A stretch of 64,000 nt of DNA from Pusillimonas sp. T7-7 (GTDB lineage: Bacteria; Pseudomonadota; Gammaproteobacteria; Burkholderiales; Burkholderiaceae_B). Position 1 is the stretch's first letter; each line of letters begins with the position of its first letter. A model generated the notes under the pieces. That model ran no database searches, had not been told where the DNA came from, and saw only the letters and a list, made by a program, of their open reading frames with translations. Where the stretch lies: positions 186,001-250,000 of the forward strand of contig NC_015458.1 in the NCBI RefSeq assembly GCF_000209655.1, written 5' to 3'. The translations under genes and the position numbers were made by a program. Below are positions 36,837-46,135 of this stretch, piece by piece.

Positions 36837-37073
36837 ATGGCAAAATGCGATAACTGCGGGAATGATTATGACAAGTCGTTCCAGGTATCGGGCCTGGATG
36901 GTAAAACCTATACCTTTGATAGTTTTGAATGTGCCATACACGCCTTGGCGCCGCTTTGCGATCACTGCGGCGTCAAAATCATAGGACACGGACTGGAGCA
37001 AAACGGCCGTATGTTCTGCTGCAATCATTGTGCGGAAGGCCAGGGGGTGACCGAATTACGGGATCGCAGCTAA
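36837..37073 (+). CDS. Small Cys-rich, probably zinc-binding protein
   Basis: The 78-residue protein starts at an ATG with AAGGAGA 7 bp upstream. Cysteines occur as CDNC near the start, a single Cys with a nearby His (ECAIHA), CDHC, and CCNHC near the end, the pattern of a treble-clef or metallothionein-like zinc protein. It has no signal peptide. No family was assigned with confidence. It stands between nudC and a methyltransferase gene, with no operon link. A longer frame from 36750 is rejected because its start region lacks a ribosome site. Confidence 0.7.
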   Translation: MAKCDNCGNDYDKSFQVSGLDGKTYTFDSFECAIHALAPLCDHCGVKIIGHGLEQNGRMFCCNHCAEGQGVTELRDRS

Positions 37074-37197
37074 AATTTTGACAGGCTCTTTTGCGTGCCC
37101 AGGCGCTTGGGCCTGCGGATGCCATTGGTCAGAACGAGTTATTTAGGCCATACTGGGGCATGGCCAATTTTTTTATATTTTTCAATAAGTTATTTTC

Positions 37198-37938
37198 ATG
37201 ACGGCGCTGGGCTACAAGACCAAGCTCGAGCGTATTGCCGTTACCGGCGTCGACGATCTGCTTATTCGTTCTTTACTCGATCGTCAGCAATATCATGACC
37301 CCGAGGGCACGGCGGACCGCCTGGGTATTTGCTCCGCATCCTGGCCCTTGTTTGGGATGCTCTGGCCTTCAAGCATGCAGTTGGCTGCCCGCTTGGTACT
37401 GCGTCCCGTCTGCTCCAATGAACGTATTCTAGAAATCGGTTGCGGCTTGGCCCTGGCAAGCTTGGTAGGCCATCGGCGGGGGGCGCATGTCACAGCCAGC
37501 GATTGTCACCCGCTGGCTTCCAGCTTCTTGGGACATAACCTGCGGCTCAATCACCTGCCCGAGCTTACATACCGGCATGGGCAATGGGGCGCAGCGGCCA
37601 TGCCGTCAGAGCTGCTAGACATGGGCATTCAGGCTCTGTCGGCGCGTTACGACCTGATCATCGGCAGTGACTTGCTTTATGAGCGCGATATGCCGGAAAT
37701 GCTGGCTGACTTTATTGATGACCATGCATTGCCCAGCGCTGAAGTGTGGATCGTCGATCCCAATCGGGGCCATAGGCCCGCCTTCAATCGGAACATGGCG
37801 GCTTGTGGATTTAAATTGACGAGCGACGAGCGCTTGCACGACAAGGCCGAAATCAATGTCAGCGGTGTGCTGACTGACGAATACAAAGGCCGTTTGCTGG
37901 TTTATCGACGGGTGGCGTCAGGCTGTTCGGGCCAATAA
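37198..37938 (+). CDS. SAM-dependent methyltransferase (METTL21/protein-lysine-type)
   Basis: The 246-residue Rossmann-fold protein has the SAM-binding motif ILEIGCGLALASLVG and the TASDCHPLA post-I motif. It is closest in pattern to the class-I 'methyltransferase 16/METTL21-like' group, which methylates protein lysines; the substrate is unknown. Its last 37 bp overlap the convergent yggS gene. The ATG has no strong ribosome site. Confidence 0.75.
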   Translation: MTALGYKTKLERIAVTGVDDLLIRSLLDRQQYHDPEGTADRLGICSASWPLFGMLWPSSMQLAARLVLRPVCSNERILEIGCGLALASLVGHRRGAHVTASDCHPLASSFLGHNLRLNHLPELTYRHGQWGAAAMPSELLDMGIQALSARYDLIIGSDLLYERDMPEMLADFIDDHALPSAEVWIVDPNRGHRPAFNRNMAACGFKLTSDERLHDKAEINVSGVLTDEYKGRLLVYRRVASGCSGQ

Positions 37939-38654
37939 TAGTCATTGCCATAGATGCGGCCGCCAAAAATGGCCGTGCCGATGCGCACTTCTGTGGAACC
38001 CTCTTCAATGGCGATTTCAAAATCGCCGCTCATGCCCATGGACAGGCGATCAAGCTCGATGCCGGCTATGTCTTCCTGGCGCATCTGGTCGCGCAACTCG
38101 CGCAGCGTGCGAAAGCAGGCACGTACCGCGGCGTCATCTGCTGCATTGATGGCCAGTGTCATCAGGCCTTTTATACGCAGGGTAGGAATGTCGCGCGCCA
38201 CTTGGCGCAAGAAGCCAGGCAACTCTTCCGGAGGCAATCCATATTTGCTGGGCTCTGATGAAGTCTTGACTTGCACCAGGGCGTCGATGGCACGGCCTTC
38301 CTGCTGCAGGCGGCGATCAAGTGCAATGGCAAGATCCATGCGGTCGAGCGATTGAATTTCAGAAGCCATGCGGGCCACATCCTTGGCCTTGTTGGTTTGC
38401 AGGTGGCCTATCATGACCCAGTCTATGTCGCAGTCGGCTAGCGGCTCGAACTTGCTGCGGATTTCCTGCGCCTTGTTTTCGCCAAAACGGTAGACGCCGG
38501 CCTTGACGGCTTCGCGTATGGCGTCTTCGCCGAAGGTTTTGCTGACCGGTAATAGCGTCACTGAGTCTGCACTGCGCCCGGCCTGGATTGCGGTTTTGCG
38601 GATGCGGTCCTGGACCTGACTCAGGCGTGCTGCGATAGTGTTGTTGACATTCAT
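37902..38654 (-). CDS. yggS: Pyridoxal-phosphate homeostasis protein YggS
   Basis: The 250-residue TIM-barrel protein has the PLP-lysine region near its N-terminus ([16 protein letters not shown], Lys in VSK) and the FGENKAQEI motif, both typical of the YggS/PROSC/PLPBP family. It binds PLP and helps vitamin B6 homeostasis; no catalytic activity is known. Its start overlaps the stop of the upstream luciferase-like gene (ATGA). The 3' end overlaps the convergent methyltransferase gene by 37 bp. Confidence 0.92.
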   Translation of the reverse strand: MNVNNTIAARLSQVQDRIRKTAIQAGRSADSVTLLPVSKTFGEDAIREAVKAGVYRFGENKAQEIRSKFEPLADCDIDWVMIGHLQTNKAKDVARMASEIQSLDRMDLAIALDRRLQQEGRAIDALVQVKTSSEPSKYGLPPEELPGFLRQVARDIPTLRIKGLMTLAINAADDAAVRACFRTLRELRDQMRQEDIAGIELDRLSMGMSGDFEIAIEEGSTEVRIGTAIFGGRIYGNDYYWPEQPDATRR

Positions 38655-39637
38655 AAGCTTGTTGAAACCTGGGCGGTGATCTCATACGAACGCAGCCGTG
38701 CTGCGTGATCGAACATATTCGATGTGATCATCAACTCGTCAGCGCCGGTTTTGTTGATGAAAGCCTTCAGTTGACCGGCTACGGTGCCGGGTGCGCCAAT
38801 GGCTGAGCATGACAGCACGTGATCAAGCAGATCTTGCGCCCCCGGCCCAAGTTGGTCAAGGTAGTTGTGTACGGGCGGCGGTAAACGCGAAGGGCGGCCG
38901 CTACGCAAATTCACAAAAGACTGCTGCCACGATGTGGCGAGGTATCGGGCCTCATCGTCGGTGTCGGCGGCAAACACGTTGAACCCCAGCATGACGTAAG
39001 GCTTGTCCAGATAGGCCGAAGGTTTGAAGGTACTGCGATATATCTGAATGGCCTGCATCATTTGCTGTGGAGCAAAATGCGAGGCAAAGGCATAGGGCAG
39101 GCCCAGGGCCGCGGCCAATTGAGCCCCGAAAAGGCTGGATCCCAAGATCCAGATCGGAATATTCAAACCCTTTCCAGGTACTGCCTGCACGGGTTGGCGC
39201 GGCTCGTCTGAAAAGTAATCCATCAGTTCCAGGACATCGCGCGGGAACTCGTTGGCATCTGAAGACAGGTTGCGGCGCAGGGCGCGTGCAGTGGTCTGAT
39301 CCGATCCGGGTGCGCGGCCCAGACCTAAATCAATGCGGCCCGGGTGCAGCGATTCCAGCGTCCCGAATTGTTCTGCAATGACCAAGGGTGAATGATTAGG
39401 CAGCATGATGCCGCCAGCGCCCACCCGTATGCTGCTTGTGCCGGCCGCCACATGGCCGATCAGGATGGAAGTGGCTGCGCTGGCAATGCCCGGCATGCCG
39501 TGATGCTCAGCCATCCAATAGCGTTTATAGCCCCATTTTTCACCATGTTGAGCAATGTCTAGCGTGTTGCGGAACGATTCCGTGGCGGTGCCGCCTTCGG
39601 TAATCGGTGAAAGATCGAGTATGGAAAATGGAGTCAT
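38651..39637 (-). CDS. Luciferase-like (LLM class) flavin-dependent oxidoreductase
   Basis: From the ATG of [16 protein letters not shown] the protein has 328 residues. [12 protein letters not shown] and the [14 protein letters not shown] segment are hallmarks of the bacterial luciferase-like monooxygenase group of YhbW/MsnO8 type. It should use FMNH2; the substrate is unknown. The upstream frame to 39688 was dropped because the family starts at this Met. It is co-transcribed with yggS (4-bp overlap). Confidence 0.88.
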   Translation of the reverse strand: MTPFSILDLSPITEGGTATESFRNTLDIAQHGEKWGYKRYWMAEHHGMPGIASAATSILIGHVAAGTSSIRVGAGGIMLPNHSPLVIAEQFGTLESLHPGRIDLGLGRAPGSDQTTARALRRNLSSDANEFPRDVLELMDYFSDEPRQPVQAVPGKGLNIPIWILGSSLFGAQLAAALGLPYAFASHFAPQQMMQAIQIYRSTFKPSAYLDKPYVMLGFNVFAADTDDEARYLATSWQQSFVNLRSGRPSRLPPPVHNYLDQLGPGAQDLLDHVLSCSAIGAPGTVAGQLKAFINKTGADELMITSNMFDHAARLRSYEITAQVSTSL

Positions 39638-39715
39638 GGCCCATATATAAGGGCGGCACCCGATAAAATCAAGTGCCGCCGCGTGCAAGCCTCAGGTTGA
39701 CATCACTCTATGGTG

Positions 39716-40159
39716 TCATGGTGTGACTTCTACCTTGGGCAGTTCTTTCAATTGCTCTTTGGTGTAGCCGGACAGAATCAGCTTGTCTCCGGTTTGTGTG
39801 ATTTCGTCATAAGGGATGGCAACGTCGCGCTCGCCCAGGCCAAGAAAGCCGCCTGCCCCAACGATAAAGTATGCGGCTTTCCCGTCGGCTGACAATACGA
39901 CGTCGCTGATATTGCCGATTTTTTCATCGCCCTCGTTATAGACAGCGTTGCCTATGATTTTGTCCTTGACACTCCATCCGCTGATGGCTTCTACCTTTTC
40001 CTCTTGCACAGGAGCTGCGCCGGGAGGAGTGGGGCCAGCGCCAGGCATTGTGGTGCCGCCCGTTCCAGGTGTTGGAGCGGGCGCCGTCGATTGTGCATAA
40101 ACGGCGGGCGCCATGGAAAGGGGAAGCGAGCAAATTGCAACAGCTAGAATCTTTCTCAT
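39716..40159 (-). CDS. Secreted PRC-barrel domain protein
   Basis: The 147-residue protein has a signal peptide (residues 1-22, cleaved near VYA) and a Pro/Gly/Thr-rich linker. A PRC-barrel domain (residues 55-147) follows, with GWSVKDKIIGNAVYN and an IGNISDVVLSADGKAAYFIVG core. PRC-barrel proteins in the periplasm often come with stress or general envelope genes. No specific partner is known. It diverges from the small glycine-zipper lipoprotein gene 151 bp away. Confidence 0.85.
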   Translation of the reverse strand: MRKILAVAICSLPLSMAPAVYAQSTAPAPTPGTGGTTMPGAGPTPPGAAPVQEEKVEAISGWSVKDKIIGNAVYNEGDEKIGNISDVVLSADGKAAYFIVGAGGFLGLGERDVAIPYDEITQTGDKLILSGYTKEQLKELPKVEVTP

Positions 40160-40310
40160 ACGGTTTCTCCTGGTTAACGACTAAAAGGTCATTTACCATG
40201 TAGCAAGTGCTGTGCCTGAAGTAAATATACGGTGGCATGGGCATGGCGCTTGCTGGAAAGCCTATGACATATTGGCATTATTCCGTTGAACCATTGAAAG
40301 AGGTATTGAT

Positions 40311-40526
40311 ATGAATAAGACGAAAAGAATAGCAAGTACTGCCTTGGTGCTGACTGCATTGCTCAGTCTTGGCGCTTGTAGCGGGATGTCTCAGCAAGGA
40401 AAAAATACCGCTATTGGAGCAGGTGTCGGAGCGGTAGGCGGGGCTGTCCTGACAGGGGGTAGTGCCTTGGGTACGGTAGGCGGCGCCGCTGTTGGCGGCG
40501 TGGTAGGGCACGAGGTCAGCAAATAA
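40311..40526 (+). CDS. Glycine-zipper lipoprotein, OsmB-like
   Basis: The 71-residue protein has a lipoprotein signal with lipobox SLGAC (Cys near residue 23) and a glycine-zipper tail (AIGAGVGAVGGAVLTGGSAL, then VGGAAVGGVVGHEV) that is typical of the 2TM/OsmB group. It should sit in the outer membrane. Genes of this type are often stress-induced. It is followed 48 bp later by a second tiny membrane gene, probably in one transcript ending at the hairpin at 40741. Confidence 0.85.
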   Translation: MNKTKRIASTALVLTALLSLGACSGMSQQGKNTAIGAGVGAVGGAVLTGGSALGTVGGAAVGGVVGHEVSK

Positions 40527-40574
40527 TACTGACCGGCGGCAGGCTCAAAATTTATAACTGAAGGGAAGATCGAT

Positions 40575-40721
40575 ATGCTTTATACCATTGCGATTATTCT
40601 GTTGGTTCTGTGGCTTCTGGGCTTGGTTACGTCCTATACCATAGGCGGATTCATTCATATTCTTATAGTTGTTGCCATTATTATGGTATTGGTGCGCTTG
40701 ATTTCCGGCAGGTCACCCTAA
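40575..40721 (+). CDS. Lmo0937-family small membrane protein
   Basis: The 48-codon frame starts at an ATG (GGGAAG upstream) and encodes two hydrophobic helices, LYTIAIILLVLWLLGLVTSY then GGFIHILIVVAIIMVLVRLI. This is the pattern of the lmo0937 family of tiny inner-membrane proteins of unknown function, frequently next to stress genes. The strong hairpin at 40741 lies 20 bp after the stop. Confidence 0.8.
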   Translation: MLYTIAIILLVLWLLGLVTSYTIGGFIHILIVVAIIMVLVRLISGRSP

Positions 40722-40740
40722 ACTGGCGACATCATAAAAA

Positions 40741-40784
40741 AATGCCCACCCACCGTCCCTGTTGCGGTGGGTGGGCATTTTTAA
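40741..40784. terminator. Strong rho-independent terminator
   Basis: A 15-bp perfect stem (40741-40755 with 40765-40779) with a 9-nt loop is followed by a run of T; the plus-strand stem starts after a run of A, so it could act on both strands. It closes the small membrane gene pair. Confidence 0.9.
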
Positions 40785-40958
40785 CTCTCTGGTGCTAAGT
40801 CTTTGTTATTGTCAGCATAATTCATACAGTCCAATAGTTGTCCCTGGATTTATCCACAATTTGCGTGGACAAGTCGGGGCTTGTCAGCGGCAGGCATTCG
40901 ACTGTAAAAGGTACGATGTCCTACGCTTGTTTTTGCTTAACTCCCTGGTGAATCACAT

Positions 40959-41816
40959 ATGGTGGAAAAACTGAAAGAATTGACGGCCCTGATGCCTGCC
41001 GTCGAGTATCTTGCCTTTAACCTGGCCCTTACTCTCGTCATCCTCGTGGTGGGCTGGGCCGCGTCTTCACTTGCGGGTCGTAGCGTTCAAAAACTGGCTA
41101 CGCGCTCATCCAAGATCGACCCCACCATTGTTCCCATGGTCTATACCGTAACGGTCTGGTCCATTCGGATTTTTGTCGTTGTTGCCGTCTTGGCGCGATT
41201 TGGCGTGCAAACGGCCAGCATTATTGCTGTGCTCGGCGCTGCCGGCCTGGCCGTGGGCCTGGCCCTGCAGGGCACGCTGCAGAACATTGCCGCCGGCATC
41301 ATGTTGCTGGCCTTGCGTCCTTTGCGCACTGGCGAGTATGTTTCAGTAGTAGGCAAGGGTGACGGCACCGTGGCCGAAGTGGGCCTGTTTCTAACGCGCC
41401 TGATTCAAATTGATGGCATACATCTGACCTTGCCCAATAGTCTGGTATGGGGTAACCCCATTATCAACTACAGTCGAAATGCCACGCGTCGCCTTGATAT
41501 AGAGGTATCGGTACGTTACGGTGATGACCTTGAGCTGGCCCTGCGCGAGCTGGGCTTTTTGGTGCAGAACCATGAGCATGTACTGCCCGAGCCCAAGCCA
41601 CAAGTCATGGTGACTGGGTATAGCGACAGCACAACTACAGTAACCATGCGGGTATGGGCCGCTGTCGATAACTATTGGGATCTGCGCTTTGATCTGTACC
41701 GCAATGCCCTACAGGCTTTGGGGCGTGCAGGCCTGAACATGCCCATACCGGTACGCGAAGTTCAAGCCAAGACGGTTGCCGAAGCTTTGACGCAAGGCGG
41801 TGCAATCGAGCCCTGA
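40959..41816 (+). CDS. MscS-family mechanosensitive channel
   Basis: The 285-residue protein has N-terminal membrane helices (residues 20-45, 60-85), then the pore helix AAGLAVGLALQGTLQNIAAG typical of MscS, and a C-terminal cytosolic beta domain ending in the vestibule. The three-helix layout and length match small-conductance mechanosensitive channels, which release solutes on osmotic downshock. It is a single gene 174 bp after the terminator. Confidence 0.93.
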   Translation: MVEKLKELTALMPAVEYLAFNLALTLVILVVGWAASSLAGRSVQKLATRSSKIDPTIVPMVYTVTVWSIRIFVVVAVLARFGVQTASIIAVLGAAGLAVGLALQGTLQNIAAGIMLLALRPLRTGEYVSVVGKGDGTVAEVGLFLTRLIQIDGIHLTLPNSLVWGNPIINYSRNATRRLDIEVSVRYGDDLELALRELGFLVQNHEHVLPEPKPQVMVTGYSDSTTTVTMRVWAAVDNYWDLRFDLYRNALQALGRAGLNMPIPVREVQAKTVAEALTQGGAIEP

Positions 41817-41821
41817 GTCGA

Positions 41822-42619
41822 TCAGATGCTCGAGGCCAGGGTGTTCAGTTTTGCCTGTATCAGGCCTGCAATTTTACGTTGGCGCGTAGCAGGCATGCGA
41901 TCAGTAATGGCGGTGACACTGATGGCCAGATAAGGTTTTTGCTCTTTGTCGCATAAGGCGCAACCCACGCCAAGTGCGCCACGCACCGCGTAGTTGCCCA
42001 CGACGGAATAGCCGCGCGTGCGTGTGTTGTCCACCAATTGCCGCATTTCACGTGAACTCATACCGCCATACTGCTCCAGATATTTGCTATTGCAGGCAAT
42101 AATGTTGTCGACTTCTTCGTCATCAAGCTTGGCCAGCAGAGCCAGTCCGCCCGAGCCCACCCCCAGCGGTTGGCGTTTGCCAGCGAAGGTCGCAAGAATC
42201 TGCACAGGGTAGGGGCCGATTTCCCGCCACAGGCTGAGTGACTCGTTGCCGTCTTGCACGACCAAAAAAACAGCGTCGCCCGTTTCTTCGGCCAATTCTT
42301 GCATTATCGGCAGTGCGAGCCTGATGCGTGGGTCTTGGCCAATGGTGGTGGGTTCTGCCGGGTGGCTGGCTGCGAAACGCTTGGTGCCGCCTATGTTGTA
42401 CACAAAACCTTCTTCCACCAAGGCAGCCAGTAAACGGTAAATAGTGGGGCGCTGCAGTCCCGTCAGCCGAGCCAGATCAGTAACGCTCAAGCCCCCATCT
42501 GGATAATCCCGTAATGACCGCAAAAGATGCAAGCCTCGCCTGAGAGTGCGGGGGCCTGTTGCTGCCGGATCTTTGTTTGATGTGTCCACGGGATGTACAG
42601 TCGGTTTGGAAAAAAACAA
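41822..42619 (-). CDS. IclR-family transcriptional regulator
   Basis: The 265-residue protein has an N-terminal winged helix (SVTDLARLTGLQRPTIYRLL) and a C-terminal IclR effector-binding domain (PILATFAGKRQPLGVGSGGLALLAKL region). The start is a TTG at 42619; a GTG at 42589 is an alternative. It diverges from the Bug receptor and CoA-transferase genes, so it probably controls them. A 15-bp inverted repeat (42656-42670) in the shared promoter region could be its operator. The inducer is unknown. Confidence 0.9.
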   Translation of the reverse strand: MFFSKPTVHPVDTSNKDPAATGPRTLRRGLHLLRSLRDYPDGGLSVTDLARLTGLQRPTIYRLLAALVEEGFVYNIGGTKRFAASHPAEPTTIGQDPRIRLALPIMQELAEETGDAVFLVVQDGNESLSLWREIGPYPVQILATFAGKRQPLGVGSGGLALLAKLDDEEVDNIIACNSKYLEQYGGMSSREMRQLVDNTRTRGYSVVGNYAVRGALGVGCALCDKEQKPYLAISVTAITDRMPATRQRKIAGLIQAKLNTLASSI

Positions 42620-42655
42620 ATTGTGTCAGAAAATTAACGCCTCAATTATAGAACT

Positions 42656-42670
42656 GTCCATTCAATGGAC
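42656..42670. promoter_or_regulatory. GTCCATTCAATGGAC inverted repeat, candidate IclR operator
   Basis: Seven-base perfect arms flank a single C. It lies between the divergent IclR gene and the Bug receptor gene, 17 bp before the Bug start. Position and symmetry suit an operator; the binder is inferred. Confidence 0.5.
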
Positions 42671-42687
42671 GCCAACCGGAGGACACT

Positions 42688-43680
42688 GTGTCAATTCATT
42701 CCAAATTAAAGACTGGCGTAAAAGTATTGGCCGGCAGCTTGATGCTTGCCGGCGCACTGGGTTTTTCAACGACCGCTGCGGCCGCATACCCTGACCACGC
42801 TATCAAGATGGTTGTCGGCTTTTCGGCAGGCGGTACCACCGACACCGTGGCGCGTATTATGGCCAAGGAAATTGGTGATGCGTTGGGTCAAACCGTGGTT
42901 GTCGACAATCGCCCGGGCGCAGGTAGCAATATTGCATCTGAAATGGTTGCTCGCTCCGATCCCGACGGCTACACCCTCTACATGGTGGCCGTTACCAGCG
43001 CCATCAACCAAACCTTGTACAAAAACCTGCGTTTCAACCTGATCGAAGACTTCAAGCCGGTTGCCCTGGCGGTCCGGGTGCCCAATGTGCTGGTAGTCAA
43101 CCCCAAGGTCCCGGCCAAAAGCGTTAAAGAGCTTGTCGAATATGCCAAGGCCAATCCGGGCAAATTGAATTTTGCATCGTCGGGTAGCGGCACCTCCATA
43201 CACATGGCTGGCGAACTCTTCAAGCAGTCGGCCGATATTGATGTGGTTCATATCCCCTATAAAGGCAGTGCACCGGCAATGGCCGATCTTCTCGGTGGTC
43301 AGGTCGACTACATGTTCGACAACATGCCGTCGGCATGGCCTCATGTAGAAGCGGGCAGCCTGCGTGCACTGGCTGTCACCACGGCAGACCGCTCCAAGAC
43401 GGCTCTCGATCTGCCTACCATGCAAGAGTCCGGCTTCCCGTCGTTCGATGTGTCTTCCTGGTTTGGTGTGATCGTACCTAAAGGTACGCCCGACGACATC
43501 GTCAACAAGCTGAACGAAGTCATGCTGGCCGCCCTGGCCAAACCTGAGGTCCAGAAGCGTCTGGAAGACCTGGGTGCGGTACCCGCCAAGACCACGCCTG
43601 CCGAGTTCGGCGCCTTCATCAAGTCTGAAGTCGAAGGATGGGCCAAGGTGGTCAAGGCTTCCGGTGCAACGGTAGACTGA
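42688..43680 (+). CDS. Bug-type tripartite tricarboxylate transporter receptor
   Basis: The 330-residue protein starts at GTG with GGAGGA upstream and has a signal peptide (residues 1-32, cleaved near TAAAA). The mature protein shows the Bug/TctC signatures: YPDHAIKMVVGFSAGG, DNRPGAGSNIA, and YKGSAPAMADLLGGQVD. These receptors bind carboxylic acids in the periplasm and are greatly expanded in Bordetella relatives. No TctAB partners are next to it. It is followed by the CoA-transferase genes. Confidence 0.92.
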   Translation: MSIHSKLKTGVKVLAGSLMLAGALGFSTTAAAAYPDHAIKMVVGFSAGGTTDTVARIMAKEIGDALGQTVVVDNRPGAGSNIASEMVARSDPDGYTLYMVAVTSAINQTLYKNLRFNLIEDFKPVALAVRVPNVLVVNPKVPAKSVKELVEYAKANPGKLNFASSGSGTSIHMAGELFKQSADIDVVHIPYKGSAPAMADLLGGQVDYMFDNMPSAWPHVEAGSLRALAVTTADRSKTALDLPTMQESGFPSFDVSSWFGVIVPKGTPDDIVNKLNEVMLAALAKPEVQKRLEDLGAVPAKTTPAEFGAFIKSEVEGWAKVVKASGATVD

Positions 43681-43767
43681 TCTTCTAAGTTGTAGTGCGA
43701 TGGCCGGCTGTTGTGGCTGGCCACTGTCTTGAATGCTCCTGCACTGTACGCAGGCAATGGATGTGAC

Positions 43768-44439
43768 ATGATCTCAAAAATTTTTGACAGTATGCGCGCC
43801 GGTCTGGCCGACGTTCCTGATGGGGCAACCATCATGGTCGGCGGCTTTGGTCTGGCAGGCCAGCCCAAAGAATTAATAGATGCATTGCTCGAGCAAGGTG
43901 CAAAAGACCTGGTCATCATCAATAACAATGCGGGTAATGGCGACACCGGCCTGGCGGCTTTGCTGGCGGCAGGCCGGGTGCGCAAGATCATTTGTTCATT
44001 TCCGCGCCAAAGCGATTCCCATGTATTCGATGGCTTGTATCGGGCGGGCAAGATCGAACTCGAACTTGTACCGCAAGGCAACCTGGCCGAGCGCATTCGC
44101 GCCGCAGGTGCGGGTATAGGGGGGTTTTATACCCCTACTGGGGCGGGAACGCCTCTGGCCGAGGGCAAAGAGCAACGCCGTATCAACGGACGCGACTATT
44201 TGCTTGAGTACCCGCTGCAGGCCGACTACGCGCTTATCAAAGCCTTGCGTGCCGACCGCTGGGGCAACCTGGTGTATCGCAAGACGGCTCGAAATTTCGG
44301 GCCCATCATGGCCACCGCTGCCCGGATCGCGGTGGCTCAGGTAGATAACATAGTCGAACTGGGCGAGCTCGACCCTGAAGCCATCGTCACGCCAGGATTA
44401 TTTGTTCAACGCGTCATTGCCACAGGAGCCGCAACATGA
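43768..44439 (+). CDS. 3-oxoacid (3-oxoadipate-type) CoA-transferase subunit A
   Basis: From the ATG of MISKIFDSMRAGL the protein has 223 residues. MVGGFGLAGQPKELIDAL and NNNAGNGDTG are typical of subunit A of the two-subunit family I CoA-transferases (PcaI/CatI/ScoA). It transfers CoA from succinyl-CoA to a 3-oxoacid. It overlaps subunit B by ATGA. Context (IclR, Bug receptor) suggests aromatic or organic-acid catabolism; the acceptor is not fixed. Confidence 0.9.
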   Translation: MISKIFDSMRAGLADVPDGATIMVGGFGLAGQPKELIDALLEQGAKDLVIINNNAGNGDTGLAALLAAGRVRKIICSFPRQSDSHVFDGLYRAGKIELELVPQGNLAERIRAAGAGIGGFYTPTGAGTPLAEGKEQRRINGRDYLLEYPLQADYALIKALRADRWGNLVYRKTARNFGPIMATAARIAVAQVDNIVELGELDPEAIVTPGLFVQRVIATGAAT

Positions 44440-45074
44440 ACCGACTGACTCGAGACCAGATGGCTGCCCGTGTTGCGCAAGACATTCCGGAAGGCAGCGT
44501 GGTGAATCTGGGCATAGGCCTGCCAACCAAAGTGGCCAATTATCTGCCGGCCGATCGTGAAATCATGCTGCACAGCGAAAACGGTGTGATAGGCATGGGG
44601 CCGGCGCCTGAAGCGGGCGCCGAAGACCCCGACCTGATCAACGCTGGCAAGCAGCCAGTAACGCTGCTGCCGGGCGGCGCTTTCTTCCACCATGCCGACT
44701 CTTTTGGCATGATGCGCGGCGGGCATCTTGATGTTTGCGTGCTGGGTGCTTTCCAGGTGTCGCGCAACGGCGACCTGGCCAATTGGCACACGGGTGCTGC
44801 CGATGCCATACCCGCAGTCGGCGGGGCCATGGATCTCGCGATAGGCGCCAAGTCAGTTTATGTATTGATGGAGCTTCTGACGCGCGATGGCCAGAGCAAG
44901 CTGGTCGAGCAATGCAGCTATCCCTTGACCGGGGTAGGCTGCGTGACCCGTGTTTATACTGACCTGGCCGTATTCGACCTGAAAGACGGGCGGCTTGTGC
45001 TGGCGGACGACGTCTCGGGTACTGGTATTGCCGAGCTGAGTCGGTTGGTGGGCATGGATATCGCCGCCGCCTAA
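44436..45074 (+). CDS. 3-oxoacid (3-oxoadipate-type) CoA-transferase subunit B
   Basis: The 212-residue protein contains NLGIGLPTKVANYLP and SENGVIGMGP, whose Glu forms the CoA thioester in the catalytic cycle. It pairs with the upstream subunit A (overlapping ATGA start), completing the heterodimer. Likely PcaJ/CatJ-like, but the acceptor is unknown. Confidence 0.9.
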   Translation: MNRLTRDQMAARVAQDIPEGSVVNLGIGLPTKVANYLPADREIMLHSENGVIGMGPAPEAGAEDPDLINAGKQPVTLLPGGAFFHHADSFGMMRGGHLDVCVLGAFQVSRNGDLANWHTGAADAIPAVGGAMDLAIGAKSVYVLMELLTRDGQSKLVEQCSYPLTGVGCVTRVYTDLAVFDLKDGRLVLADDVSGTGIAELSRLVGMDIAAA

Positions 45075-45147
45075 ACGATTAAGCGGCAATCGATGCACCG
45101 TTTGTCCTTGGCCGGTGCTGATTCGACCAAGGGCGGCGGTAGCCGTT

Positions 45148-45921
45148 CTATCTTTTTTTAGCAGCCTTGATCATGGCCGTGCAAAGGCCGCGCAGCATAT
45201 CAACCTCGTCATGGGTCAGGCCATTGCGGCCAAACATATGCCGCATGCGCGGCATCAATTTCTTGGGGTGCGCGGGATCCAGGAAACCCACTTCGGTAAT
45301 TGCCTGCTCCCAGTGTGTCATGAGGGCCTGTACTTTTTCGCCAGGGGCGGCCTGATCGCCCTCATTGGCTTGGCCTTCCGTGCTGGGCAGCAGAGGTAGC
45401 GATGCTGCGCTAGCCAGCGTGTAGCGCAGTTCCCAGGCAGCCAATTGCAAGGCTTGCGAGACATTCAAGGAGCTGTATTCAGGGTTGGCCGGAATATGGC
45501 AAATGCGCTGACATAAAGCCACGTCTTCGTTCGTAAGCCCTGATCTTTCTGTGCCCAGCACGATGGCGACACGGGCGTGCCTGGTGCTTTGCAGATGTTG
45601 ACAGCTGACTTGCGCCGCTTTACGGATGTCGCAGGCGGGTGGTCCCAGCATACGGGCCCGGGCGGTCAAGGCAAAAGCCAGCGTAATGGGGGCCAGGGCC
45701 TCTTCTAGCGTCGGAACTATGCGGACGGATGCCAGGACGTCGGTAGCGCCACTGGCAAGGGATTGCGCGTCGGGTAGCTCAAGCACATCGGGAAATCTGG
45801 GGGCGACCAGGCATAAATCATGAAAACCCATGGTTTTGATGGCGCGGGCAGCTGCACCGACGTTGCCCGGATGGCTAGGGCGCACCATGATAAAACGCAC
45901 TTGTTCAAAAAATTTGCTCAT
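45148..45921 (-). CDS. trmJ: tRNA (Cm32/Um32) methyltransferase TrmJ
   Basis: The 257-residue SPOUT protein opens with VRFIMVRPSHPGNVGAAARA (motif 1) and has the LGTERSGLTNEDVALC motif 2 and INVSQAL-type SLNVSQALQ motif 3. These fit TrmJ, which methylates the ribose of residue 32 in tRNA. It diverges from suhB with a 214-bp gap, the usual order in betaproteobacteria. Confidence 0.92.
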   Translation of the reverse strand: MSKFFEQVRFIMVRPSHPGNVGAAARAIKTMGFHDLCLVAPRFPDVLELPDAQSLASGATDVLASVRIVPTLEEALAPITLAFALTARARMLGPPACDIRKAAQVSCQHLQSTRHARVAIVLGTERSGLTNEDVALCQRICHIPANPEYSSLNVSQALQLAAWELRYTLASAASLPLLPSTEGQANEGDQAAPGEKVQALMTHWEQAITEVGFLDPAHPKKLMPRMRHMFGRNGLTHDEVDMLRGLCTAMIKAAKKR

Positions 45922-46135
45922 GGCTGCGGGACCTGGGGTCGCGTTTCGGGCGAAATCGTGGGCAATTCAATAGGAATTGCGGATGATTTGGATAAAAACA
46001 CGTGGGTTTCGGGATAAAACGACTGAGTCATTTAAAATAGATGTTTTCTTGCGTTGCTTGACGGACCTTTTCCAGGCCGAGAACCAAATCCGGCAAGGCC
46101 AAGCTTCAACAATTTTTTGTTAAATACGGAATTCT

